Below the pieces are notes generated by a model. The model did not search any database, had not been told where the DNA came from, and saw nothing but the letters and a program-made list of their open reading frames with translations. The position numbers were made by a program, and so were the translations under genes. 5,519 nucleotides of DNA, taken from the NCBI GenBank assembly GCA_964388985.1, contig CAYMCJ010000058.1, positions 1 to 5,519 on the forward strand. The letters are read 5' to 3'. This document shows, in pieces, positions 1 through 5,519 of the stretch (within the stretch, counting starts at the first letter, position 1; every line of letters begins with the position of its first letter). This stretch comes from CAYMCJ01 sp964388985 (GTDB lineage: Bacteria; Patescibacteriota; Patescibacteriia; Patescibacteriales; CAYMCJ01).

Positions 1-119
1 GGGAAGATGTTGGCAAATCCGGAGAAACAGTCGGCGATGCCACAGTAAATTACTTTGATCATTTAGAAGAGGAAGACAAGGCAGTGTTGTCAAGATATAA
101 AAGAATTATTTTGCAATAA
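1..119 (+). CDS. C-terminal end of an unidentified upstream gene (partial)
   Basis: An open frame enters from the left edge (first full codon at base 3) and runs 38 codons to a TAA at 117-119. The visible tail is acidic and then basic, ending in LSRYKRIILQ, with no recognisable motif. It stops 4 bases before the next ATG, so it belongs to the same operon. In siphovirus gene order the position just before a gp10-like gene is usually held by a head-tail connector or head-closure protein, which is the best guess from context only. The residues seen do not identify a family. Confidence 0.6.
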   Translation, partial: EDVGKSGETVGDATVNYFDHLEEEDKAVLSRYKRIILQ

Positions 120-123
120 AATT

Positions 124-576
124 ATGCCAGTTTTAGAAATAGAAATGCCAAAATTAAAAGAATTGCTATTTAATTTCAAGAGATATTCTGCCATTTCAGA
201 AAAGTGGGTGCAGAAAGCAATCGAAGCGTCGGCCGCTGAACTGCATAAAGCGGCAAACCGGCAAAATGTGCCGTGGAGAACAGGACGACTGGTGCAATCG
301 TTTCAGGTGGCGATTGGAAGATTATTTGCTAAGGTTTGGCCAACGGCAAGATATGCCAGATTTGTATATTTTGGCACAAAAAAACATGAGATCCTGCCGA
401 AAATAAAAAAAGCTCTTTATTGGGAGGGGGCCGAGCATCCGGTAGGGCGAGTTATGCATCCAGGGCAAAAAGAAAACAGGTTTTTGGAAAGAATGATAAA
501 AGCCGCCAATCCCAACATTGCAAAACATTTTAAACAAGCCGGAGACAATATCACAAAAGAAATAGCAAACATATGA
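124..576 (+). CDS. HK97 gp10-like tail completion / head-tail joining protein
   Basis: This 150-residue protein has the hallmarks of the HK97 gp10-like family, small virion proteins at the head-tail joint needed to finish or attach the tail. Seen in the sequence: an amphipathic helical N-terminus (about residues 8-45); the VPWRTGRL segment (49-56), matching the family's 'P.dTGrL..S' signature; YARFVYFGTKKHEILPK (77-93), matching 'YA.yvEfGT..H.I.PK'; and HPGQKENRFLERMI (112-125), matching 'hpGt.pnpFle.a'. Length is normal for the family. The first ATG is used; it follows TAAAATT with no Shine-Dalgarno motif. The gene starts 4 bases after the upstream stop and overlaps the next gene by 4 bases (ATGA), suggesting translational coupling. 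The role is inferred from the family and from its place before the terminator and tube genes. Confidence 0.85.
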   Translation: MPVLEIEMPKLKELLFNFKRYSAISEKWVQKAIEASAAELHKAANRQNVPWRTGRLVQSFQVAIGRLFAKVWPTARYARFVYFGTKKHEILPKIKKALYWEGAEHPVGRVMHPGQKENRFLERMIKAANPNIAKHFKQAGDNITKEIANI

Positions 577-1007
577 GTTTAGTATTAATCCACGCAGCAG
601 TAAAAGCTAAATTAAAAAGCTTAAAGCCCGCAACCTTGAAAGAGGTTTACGCCAACAAGATAAATCCTTTAGAAAAAGAATTCGCCGATTTTCCGGTGGC
701 TGAATTAATTGAGAGCGGAAACGAAGCGGATTATTTATCAACTAAAGAAAACATGAGAGTTTATCCGTTTGAAATTTATCTCTATCAGGAAATTGAAAAG
801 GCAGGAGGAACGGACGAGGCATATGGAATTTTGCGAAGCGCAGTTGATACGATTTTAGATGCCTTTGACAATGACCAAAGTTTAGGAGGATCCGCTGATT
901 GGGTGGCTCCGGCAATGTCAGGTTTCACTGATTTTGCCAGAAGGGACAAAACGATTGCAGTTGCAATTGTAAATTTAAAAATCCATAAAACAAAAAATTT
1001 AATATAA
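573..1007 (+). CDS. Probable tail terminator (tail completion) protein
   Basis: The product is 144 residues. Tail terminators form a ring that caps the tail tube when it reaches final length and docks the tail to the head. Features consistent with this: an N-terminal helix (about 1-20), a strand-rich centre with FPVAELIESG (40-49) and MRVYPFEIYLYQEI (61-74), a helix around LRSAVDTILDAFDN (87-100), a PAMSG segment (113-117), and a final strand IAVAIVNLKIHK (128-139). This alternation and the 'YPFEI' core resemble phage terminator and minor tail proteins of similar size, but the family diverges strongly and the call leans on position: between the gp10-like gene and the tail tube gene. It starts at the ATGA overlap with the preceding stop. 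Two AGGAGG hexamers (803-808 and 884-889) lie inside this gene, each encoding a Gly-Gly pair, while none precedes any start in the window. Confidence 0.65.
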   Translation: MSLVLIHAAVKAKLKSLKPATLKEVYANKINPLEKEFADFPVAELIESGNEADYLSTKENMRVYPFEIYLYQEIEKAGGTDEAYGILRSAVDTILDAFDNDQSLGGSADWVAPAMSGFTDFARRDKTIAVAIVNLKIHKTKNLI

Positions 1008-1013
1008 AAAATT

Positions 1014-1181
1014 ATGCAAAAACAATACAGCGATAAATCCATAAAATCAGCAGAAAATAAAAAGGTCGAGGAAAACTTCTTTTTTCCGCCGCAAGACGGA
1101 TGCCCAGAATTCAATTGCACAGCGTCTTGCTTAACGGAGGCGGAAGGAAAATACAAAGAGTTTAAAGAAAATAACAAATAA
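1014..1181 (+). CDS. Small Cys-containing protein of unknown function (55 aa)
   Basis: A 55-codon ORF fills the gap between the terminator-like and tail tube genes, 6 bases after one and 5 bases before the other. Its ATG sits in AAAAAATTATG, almost the same context as the gp10-like and tape measure starts, which supports its being translated. The protein is Lys/Glu-rich at both ends (residues 1-21 and 42-55), with a compact centre: FFFPPQDG (22-29), then Cys at 30, 35 and 39 (C-x4-C-x3-C), then LTEAEGKYKEF (40-50). Three cysteines in ten residues stand out, since the neighbouring structural proteins have few or none. It has no signal peptide or membrane segment. The cysteines could bind metal or form disulfides, but a fourth ligand is not evident. 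I do not recognise a family. It may be a minor virion or tail assembly factor, or an unrelated accessory gene. Confidence 0.6.
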   Translation: MQKQYSDKSIKSAENKKVEENFFFPPQDGCPEFNCTASCLTEAEGKYKEFKENNK

Positions 1182-1186
1182 ATTTC

Positions 1187-2164
1187 ATGACAAAAGCAAT
1201 TGGACGATTAGTAAATTTAGGAATCGGCAAAGAGGGAACTCGAGGCACAGCAGTTTCGCCCACTTATTGGCTGTTTAAAACAGAATTGAATTATCAGGAA
1301 AAATTTGAGCAGACAATTGATGAAGCTTCAGTTGGAGTTATCGCTGATGCTATTGACGCTCAAATAACCAAAAAATGGGCCGAGGGTTCTTTCGGCGGAG
1401 ATATCAAGGATAAAAGCATAGGATTAATATTTTTATCTTTATTTGGATCAGTTAGCTCGGCTTTGCATGCCGGCGAATCTGTTGTTTACGACCACACGTT
1501 TAGCCTGGGAAATTCTGCTCAGCATCAGTCGCTGACTTTGGGAATTGATGACCCGTGGCAGGATTATCAGTTTGCTTTGGCAATGATTGAGAACCTGGAA
1601 ATAAAATACGAAAGAGGAAAGTTTGTTGCTTTTACTGCGAACTTCAAATCAAAGAAGGGTGCGACAGCCACATTGACCGCAACTTACACAACTGAAAATT
1701 CATTTCGGCCACAGGATTTTATTTTCAAAATTGCGGCGAACTTAGCAGGTCTCACCGGAGCCACGGCAACTGTAATTAAATCAGCCACCTTGAAATTTGA
1801 GAAAAACTTAGAGATTGATGATGTCTTGGGTTCAGTGGACCCGGCAGACATTCTAAATAAGCAGTTTGTTTGCACGGGAACCATTGAGGCGTTGTTTGAA
1901 GACGAGGCGACATTCAAAACAGCGACCTTGGGTGATACAGCAAAGGCATTGAGGTTTGATATAAAAAATACTTCCGTGGCTATCGGCACAGGGGCTAATC
2001 CAGAATTGCAGATTGATTTAGCAAAAATAAAATTCAGCGAAATAACAAGAGCCACGCCGATCGGCGACTTGGTAAAACAAACACTTGGATTTAAAGCATT
2101 TTATTCGTTAAGCGATAGTAAAATGTTTTCAGTAATTTTAACTAATTTAGCAGGTTCTTATTAA
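1187..2164 (+). CDS. Major tail tube protein
   Basis: At 325 residues this matches the larger siphovirus tail tube proteins (the Phage_tube_2-like group), which stack as hexameric rings around the tape measure protein to make the DNA conduit. Seen: an N-terminal segment with GKEGTRGTAVSPTYW (14-28), typical of the 'r.G.a..pt.w' opening of this group; SVGVIADAI (48-56); a KWAEGSFGGDI block (63-73) followed by a hydrophobic helix around GLIFLSLFG (79-87); then alternating beta strands, including LEIKYERGKFVAFTANF (137-153). A second half (about 195-245), with SATLKFEKNLEIDDVLG (199-215) and CTGTIEALFED (229-239), fits a duplicated beta-sandwich. There is a single Cys (229). The ATG at 1187 has no Shine-Dalgarno motif. 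The stop is 1 base before the assembly chaperone gene, the standard order tube - chaperone - tape measure. Confidence 0.85.
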   Translation: MTKAIGRLVNLGIGKEGTRGTAVSPTYWLFKTELNYQEKFEQTIDEASVGVIADAIDAQITKKWAEGSFGGDIKDKSIGLIFLSLFGSVSSALHAGESVVYDHTFSLGNSAQHQSLTLGIDDPWQDYQFALAMIENLEIKYERGKFVAFTANFKSKKGATATLTATYTTENSFRPQDFIFKIAANLAGLTGATATVIKSATLKFEKNLEIDDVLGSVDPADILNKQFVCTGTIEALFEDEATFKTATLGDTAKALRFDIKNTSVAIGTGANPELQIDLAKIKFSEITRATPIGDLVKQTLGFKAFYSLSDSKMFSVILTNLAGSY

Positions 2165-2165
2165 C

Positions 2166-2507
2166 ATGGAAAGAGAAACAAAAAAAATTACCACTCCTTC
2201 GGGAAAGGTTGTGGAATTAAAAACATATTTAACCGCCGGCGAAGCAAAGGAATTGAGCTTAGTGTTTCTGAAAGGGATGAAGCTAGACTATGATCCGGAA
2301 ACACAAAAATCAACAGTAAAAGATATGTCTGGCCAGTTGATGAACGAAGCAGAAAATAGAGCAATTGAACTGGTTGTGGTTTCGTTTGACGAATCAAATG
2401 AAAATATATTGGGCAGATTGTTAGAATTAAAAAACACAGAGTTCTCTTTTATCATGGATGAGATAAATAAAATTACAAAGCCGGATGCAGGAAAAAAAAC
2501 GAAATAA
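2166..2507 (+). CDS. Tail assembly chaperone, short form (lambda gpG-like)
   Basis: This 113-residue protein lies between the tail tube and tape measure genes, the position of lambda gpG and its many analogues. These chaperones coat the tape measure protein and recruit tube subunits, and are absent from the finished virion. Seen: an N-terminal 'tTPSGKVVELKTYLTAGEAKEL' type opening (strand, then helix; residues 9-30), an acidic linker (41-60), and a helical second half with AIELVVVSFDES (66-77), ILGRLLEL (81-88) and FSFIMDEINKI (93-103). This composition is typical of the group even though identity across it is low. The last codons before the TAA run through an A8 tract where a fraction of ribosomes probably slip to give the longer form (separate entry). 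It begins 1 base after the tube stop, with no Shine-Dalgarno motif, so coupling to tube translation is likely. Confidence 0.82.
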   Translation: MERETKKITTPSGKVVELKTYLTAGEAKELSLVFLKGMKLDYDPETQKSTVKDMSGQLMNEAENRAIELVVVSFDESNENILGRLLELKNTEFSFIMDEINKITKPDAGKKTK

Positions 2508-2701
2508 TCTATCAATATGAAAGATATTTAGGCCTTGGCGAAGGATCAGTGCCCGAGGAAATTATAATCGTAGAAATTTGCGAGAAGTTTGGCTGGGATT
2601 ATTATCAATTTTTACAACAGCCAATTTGGTTTATTGAATTGATAATAGAAAAAAATAAAGCAGAAGCAAGAGAATTGAAAAGACGAGAAAAAAATAGTTA
2701 A
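2166..2701 (+). CDS. Tail assembly chaperone, -1 frameshift fusion (lambda gpGT-like)
   Basis: The 0-frame gene stops at 2505-2507, but the -1 frame is open from 2471 to a TAA at 2699-2701 and fills the whole space up to the tape measure gene. That frame has no ATG; the only ATG nearby (2518) is in the third frame and does not open it. A slip on the A tract at 2492-2498 would join 111 residues of the short form to 67 new ones, giving about 178 residues. The added part begins NEIIYQYERYLGLG and contains CEKFGWDYYQFLQQP and a charged C-terminal helix ending RREKNS, which resembles the gpT part that binds tube subunits in other phages. A low ratio of long to short form is the rule in lambda and many siphoviruses. 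The open frame, the missing start and the position are the main evidence, since A AAA AAA strings alone are common in this AT-rich DNA. Confidence 0.85.
2492..2498 (+). promoter_or_regulatory. Slippery heptamer A AAA AAA for -1 programmed frameshifting
   Basis: In the chaperone frame the codons read GGA AAA AAA ACG, so the heptamer A AAA AAA starts at the third base of the Gly codon, the correct phase for tandem slippage to -1. The A run is 8 bases (2492-2499) followed by C, and the 0-frame stop comes 6 bases after the run's last A. Because the tract is a homopolymer, RNA polymerase adding one extra A would give the identical protein, so translational and transcriptional slippage cannot be separated here. 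I see no strong hairpin at the usual 5-9 base spacing; only a weak 4-bp stem (2533-2536 with 2541-2544) lies about 30 bases downstream. Confidence 0.78.
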
Positions 2702-2706
2702 AAATT

Positions 2707-4053
2707 ATGGCAGACGCTCAATCAACATTAGAAATATTGGTTAAGTTAAAGGATGAAGCCACTCAACAGATGAGCAGGTTGGCTGATGAAATGAAGGGAC
2801 TTGATACGGGATTTAAAAATGTCGGTTGGTCAGCCGGTGTTTTCGCCGGCGCTTTGGGAGCAATGGCAGGGGCAACTATTTGGGCGGCTATTAATTCGTT
2901 TGGAGAAAGCGAAGTGCAAATGGCAAGGTTCGACGCAATGATTAAAACTTTGCCGCCAGGATTGCAACAATACAGGGATGAATTATTGAAAGCGGCTGAC
3001 GGGGCTATAAATTTTGGCTTTGATAACGAAAGCGCGGCAGTAAGCTTGGCGAGACTCTTACAAACAACAGGAAATATTGATTTTACAATGACAGCGTTCG
3101 GAGTGGCAATGGATTTGGCAAGGTTTAAAGGGATCGGACTAGAGGATGCGGCTCAGGCTTTAATATTGGCTTTTCAGGGAAATGTCCGCCTGCTAAAGCA
3201 ACTGGGAATTGATGTGGATGAGCATGCTTCAAAAGAAACTATTTTAGCGAGCGTTATGCAAAAGGTTCAAGGCCAGGCCCAAGCTTATGCCGACACCCAA
3301 AAGGGTGCTACAGAGGTTTTAAAGGGGTACCTTCAAGAGTTAATGGAGGCAATAGGGCAAAACCTAGGGTTTCGGGAAACAGTGATGAATGTGAGGGATA
3401 TGGTGGTTGGCTGGGTAACGGATCAAGGGGGATTAAACAATATTCTGCAAAAATATCAGGGATTATTAATAGCTATAGCTTCGGTTTTAATAGGCGTGTT
3501 TGTGACTGGAATTATAGTCGCAGTTGCGGCCGCATTAACAATGCTCGGGCCTTTCGGCTTAATTCTGGCGGTCGGCGGGGCATTGGCCGCATGGATCGTT
3601 ACTTTTGCCCTGGCTTGGAACTTATACTGGCAAGATATAAAGAATTCATTTTGGAAGGTGGTTGATTGGATAGTAGAAAAGTTCAATTGGTTAAAAGACA
3701 GCTTGTCGCAAATTGCAGATTGGATTGGAAATAAAATTAAAGGAATGGTTGACGCTGTGGCAAATGTTGCAAACAAAGTCAGTTCTCCTATTTCAAGCGC
3801 AGGGCAGAAAGTCGGCAATTTCTTAGGAAACATTTGGCCGTTTCAATCCGGAGGTATAGTAACGAGGCCGACGCTGGGATTAGTTGCCGAATCGGGTCCG
3901 GAGGCGATAGTCCCGCTTAACAGACTTGGCGGATTAGGATGCTCAGCAGTTTTGAATGTTTATTTACAAGGAGATTTTTTTACCGAGGAAGAGGCGGCTG
4001 AAAGATGGGCGAATAATATCGCAAGGATTATAAAATATCAGTTAAGAATTTAA
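2707..4053 (+). CDS. Tail tape measure protein
   Basis: This 448-residue protein is the molecular ruler that sets tail length and, in related phages, is ejected ahead of DNA to help it cross the cell envelope. Seen: an N-terminal helical segment (1-35); an Ala/Gly-rich hydrophobic stretch (43-62); the 'GLEDAAQALILAFQGN...LLKQLGID' region (144-169), typical of tape measure proteins; a second helical block (175-240); a long hydrophobic region that could make two membrane segments (252-280 and 281-304); a Trp-studded amphipathic region (Trp 304, 308, 316, 321, 328, 339); and the family's C-terminal signature FQSGGIVTRPTLGLVAESG (379-397) followed by PEAIVPL. The tail end (413-448), with a 'TEEEAAERWANNIARIIK' helix, is also typical. 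It is short for the family. It starts 5 bases after the frameshift ORF, in AAAAATTATG, without a Shine-Dalgarno motif. No peptidase or lysozyme domain is seen. Confidence 0.96.
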   Translation: MADAQSTLEILVKLKDEATQQMSRLADEMKGLDTGFKNVGWSAGVFAGALGAMAGATIWAAINSFGESEVQMARFDAMIKTLPPGLQQYRDELLKAADGAINFGFDNESAAVSLARLLQTTGNIDFTMTAFGVAMDLARFKGIGLEDAAQALILAFQGNVRLLKQLGIDVDEHASKETILASVMQKVQGQAQAYADTQKGATEVLKGYLQELMEAIGQNLGFRETVMNVRDMVVGWVTDQGGLNNILQKYQGLLIAIASVLIGVFVTGIIVAVAAALTMLGPFGLILAVGGALAAWIVTFALAWNLYWQDIKNSFWKVVDWIVEKFNWLKDSLSQIADWIGNKIKGMVDAVANVANKVSSPISSAGQKVGNFLGNIWPFQSGGIVTRPTLGLVAESGPEAIVPLNRLGGLGCSAVLNVYLQGDFFTEEEAAERWANNIARIIKYQLRI

Positions 4054-4056
4054 AAA

Positions 4057-5463
4057 ATGATTGTTGTAAAAGTTAACAATACAGACATATCAAGTTGGGT
4101 TGATTGGAAATCTTTTGAAAAGGTTGAAGTTTTAACAAAAGAAGTAGACAGACTGCAATTTGATATTAAAAAAATCGGAGCGAGAACTGCTCCGGCGCTA
4201 GGCGATCAAATAGATGTGTTTTTAGATTCAGACAAAATATTTTCAGGAATCGCAACAGAGGTTTCGGAAAACATTAAGGGTGGAGTTTTAATCAGCTGGC
4301 AAATCAAGTGCAAGGATTGGACGCAAACATTAGACAGGAAGCTGGTGATAAAAAGTTACACAAACCAAACAGCAGAAGCGATTGTGCAGGATATTGTTTC
4401 AATTTACTGCTTGGGGTTTACGGCAAATAATGTTGTGGCCCCGATAGTCATTGATTCAATTCAATTTAATTATGAGCAGGTTTCAAAATGTCTTCAACAG
4501 CTGGCAGATTTACTGGATTATGACTGGTACGTTGATTACGACAAGGACGTTCATTTCTTTTCTGAGGAGCAGAATACGGCGCCCTTTCAATTGAGCGATA
4601 TATCCGGCAATTACTCATTTAGGACTTTGGAGATAAATAAAAATATATTGCAGATTAAAAATAAAGTTTATGTGCGGGGCGGTGAAAGAAAAGGGGACTT
4701 GGGTATTTTTTCTTTTGTCGCTGATGGCCAGCAGAAAACTTTTAATCTTCCTTATTCGCTGGACGAAATAACAGTAAAGAAAGGCGGAGTCGCACAAAGC
4801 ATTGGCACTGATTTTCAAACAGATCCTGCAACTGTTAACTGTTTATATAATTTCAACGAAAAGGTAATTAAATTCAGAGATGATAACAAGCCAGGATCCG
4901 GAGTAGCGGTTGAAATCTCAGGCAAGCCATGGATTCCAATAATTAAACTGGTTCGCAACATTCAAAGCATCGCCAGCTATGGAGAATACGAATTTGCGAT
5001 TATTGACAAATCAATCAAATCAGACGGAGAAGCGATTAACAGAGGAAAGGCGGCATTAAGGAAATATGCAGAAACAGTTTTTGAAGCGTCTTTTAAAACA
5101 AACAAAAGCGGATTAAGGAGCGGCCAGAGAATCAGGGTGCAATCTGATATTCGGGGGATAGATAAGTGGTTCATGATTAATAGAATCATTTCAAAGACAA
5201 GAAAATCTGATGACTTTGAATATGAAGTATTTCTAATCGCCTCTGGCAGTGTCACCTTTGTCGACATGATGACTTGGCTGTTGGAAAAAGACAAAAAGAA
5301 TATTGAGATTTCAACTGACGAAATTTTAGACAAAATAGCATCATTTGAAGATACGTTCGGAATTTTTACCGAGCAAACACCAACATTTTCTATACAGGCG
5401 CCTCCGTGGTATGTGTCGCCGGGAACGCCAACTGGATATGTCAGCTTTTGCCAGTGTAGCTAA
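4057..5463 (+). CDS. Tail hub / baseplate-like tail tip protein
   Basis: The product is 468 residues, encoded 3 bases after the tape measure gene. The N-terminal half looks like the gp27/Tal-type hub fold: a first beta domain with NNTDISSWVDW (7-17), LTKEVDRLQFDI (26-37), ALGDQIDVFLDS (47-58) and IFSGIATEV (61-69), then CKDWTQTLDRKLV (85-97), a helix TAEAIVQDIV (105-114), FNYEQVSKCLQQLADLLDYDWYVD in pieces across 137-160, and KNKVYVRGG (201-209). Residues about 216-298 look like an inserted beta domain (FNLPYSLDEITVKKGG within it). About 305-395 returns to hub-like sequence, including the helix INRGKAALRKYAE (327-339) and SGQRIRVQSD (355-364). A helix (402-432) and a Pro/Thr-rich end with CQC near the terminus follow. 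Such proteins close the tube tip and carry receptor-binding or enzyme parts; no enzyme motif is seen. A divergent Dit-like role is the alternative. Confidence 0.78.
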   Translation: MIVVKVNNTDISSWVDWKSFEKVEVLTKEVDRLQFDIKKIGARTAPALGDQIDVFLDSDKIFSGIATEVSENIKGGVLISWQIKCKDWTQTLDRKLVIKSYTNQTAEAIVQDIVSIYCLGFTANNVVAPIVIDSIQFNYEQVSKCLQQLADLLDYDWYVDYDKDVHFFSEEQNTAPFQLSDISGNYSFRTLEINKNILQIKNKVYVRGGERKGDLGIFSFVADGQQKTFNLPYSLDEITVKKGGVAQSIGTDFQTDPATVNCLYNFNEKVIKFRDDNKPGSGVAVEISGKPWIPIIKLVRNIQSIASYGEYEFAIIDKSIKSDGEAINRGKAALRKYAETVFEASFKTNKSGLRSGQRIRVQSDIRGIDKWFMINRIISKTRKSDDFEYEVFLIASGSVTFVDMMTWLLEKDKKNIEISTDEILDKIASFEDTFGIFTEQTPTFSIQAPPWYVSPGTPTGYVSFCQCS

Positions 5464-5464
5464 T

Positions 5465-5519
5465 ATGAAAGATTTATTCCCACAATTTAAACCGAGCAAG
5501 ATAAAAATAACGATTAGAA
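5465..5519 (+). CDS. N-terminus of a downstream gene (partial, unidentified)
   Basis: An ATG one base after the hub protein's stop opens a frame that continues off the right edge; 18 codons are visible. The peptide starts MKDLFPQFKPSKIKITIR. It is basic (five Lys and one Arg in 18 residues) with no identifiable motif. A short Lys-rich start of this kind can precede a membrane segment, but the sequence ends too soon to tell. Spacing and strand place it in the same operon, where tail tip, fibre or lysis genes are usual. The start has no Shine-Dalgarno motif and probably depends on coupling to the preceding stop. Confidence 0.5.
   Translation, partial: MKDLFPQFKPSKIKITIR

Noticed and set aside
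378..411. Two A AAA AAA heptamers (378-384 and 405-411) in the gp10-like gene
   Set aside because: Slippage at the first meets a -1 frame TGA within two codons, and the gene's family motifs continue in frame 0 past both. They show that the heptamer alone is not diagnostic here.
785..1177. A 130-codon minus-strand ORF across the end of the terminator gene and the 55-codon ORF
   Set aside because: It is antisense to a well-supported gene over more than half its length, its translation is Ser/Phe-rich low-information sequence, and all other genes are on the plus strand. The plus-strand 55-codon ORF explains the free part better.
2180..2186. A second in-phase A AAA AAA heptamer near the start of the chaperone gene
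   Set aside because: A -1 slip there leads to a stop at about 2291 after a meaningless peptide, so no product is gained. It is likely chance from Lys-Lys codons in AT-rich DNA.
3456..3833. A 125-codon minus-strand ORF inside the tape measure gene
   Set aside because: It is a shadow of the strongly supported tape measure frame. It reads antisense to the hydrophobic and Trp-rich part and has no recognisable motif or gene neighbours on that strand.
4977..5333. A 118-codon minus-strand ORF inside the hub gene
   Set aside because: It is fully antisense to a gene with clear hub-like features, and its Ser/Ile/Leu-rich translation is typical of reverse-strand reads of AT-rich genes.
1..5519. Recoded stops, CRISPR arrays, tRNA genes, insertion sequences or attachment sites
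   Set aside because: No in-frame TGA or TAG interrupts the genes, one gene ends in TGA, no spaced direct repeats or cloverleaf-like segments are visible, and the genes leave no gap longer than 6 bases once the frameshift extension is counted.

Overview
The window is a tightly packed, single-strand (+) late structural module of a tailed phage or prophage, almost certainly of siphovirus type (long, non-contractile tail). Every gene reads left to right. Junctions are a 4-base overlap or gaps of 1 to 6 bases, so there is no room for internal promoters or terminators and the block should be one operon segment. No integrase, repressor, lysis or DNA-replication gene is visible, so lytic phage and prophage cannot be told apart here.

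Layout: the last 38 codons of an unidentified upstream gene (1-119); an HK97 gp10-like tail completion/connector protein (124-576); a tail terminator-like protein (573-1007); a small Cys-containing ORF of 55 codons (1014-1181); the tail tube protein (1187-2164); a tail assembly chaperone (2166-2507) with a downstream frame that has no start codon (to 2701) and is best read as a -1 frameshift extension, as in lambda G/GT; the tape measure protein (2707-4053); a tail hub/baseplate-like protein (4057-5463); and the first 18 codons of another gene (5465-5519).

How they work together: the gp10-like and terminator proteins close the head-tail joint and cap the finished tail. The tube protein polymerises around the tape measure protein, helped by the G/GT chaperone pair. 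The hub protein sits at the distal tip where tube assembly starts. The order joint - terminator - tube - G/GT - tape measure - tip is the canonical siphovirus order.

Host: the DNA is AT-rich, uses the standard code (no in-frame TGA in any full-length gene), and stops mainly with TAA. None of the eight visible starts has a Shine-Dalgarno sequence; they follow A/T-rich stretches, three of them sharing AAAATTATG. Such starts fit hosts that initiate largely without SD pairing (Bacteroidota, or some Patescibacteria/CPR lineages such as Parcubacteria). I lean towards the latter, but this is inference. I see no wholly new system. The points most worth a second look are the recoding site, the Cys-containing small ORF, the SD-less starts, and the hub gene directly after the tape measure without a recognisable Dit gene.
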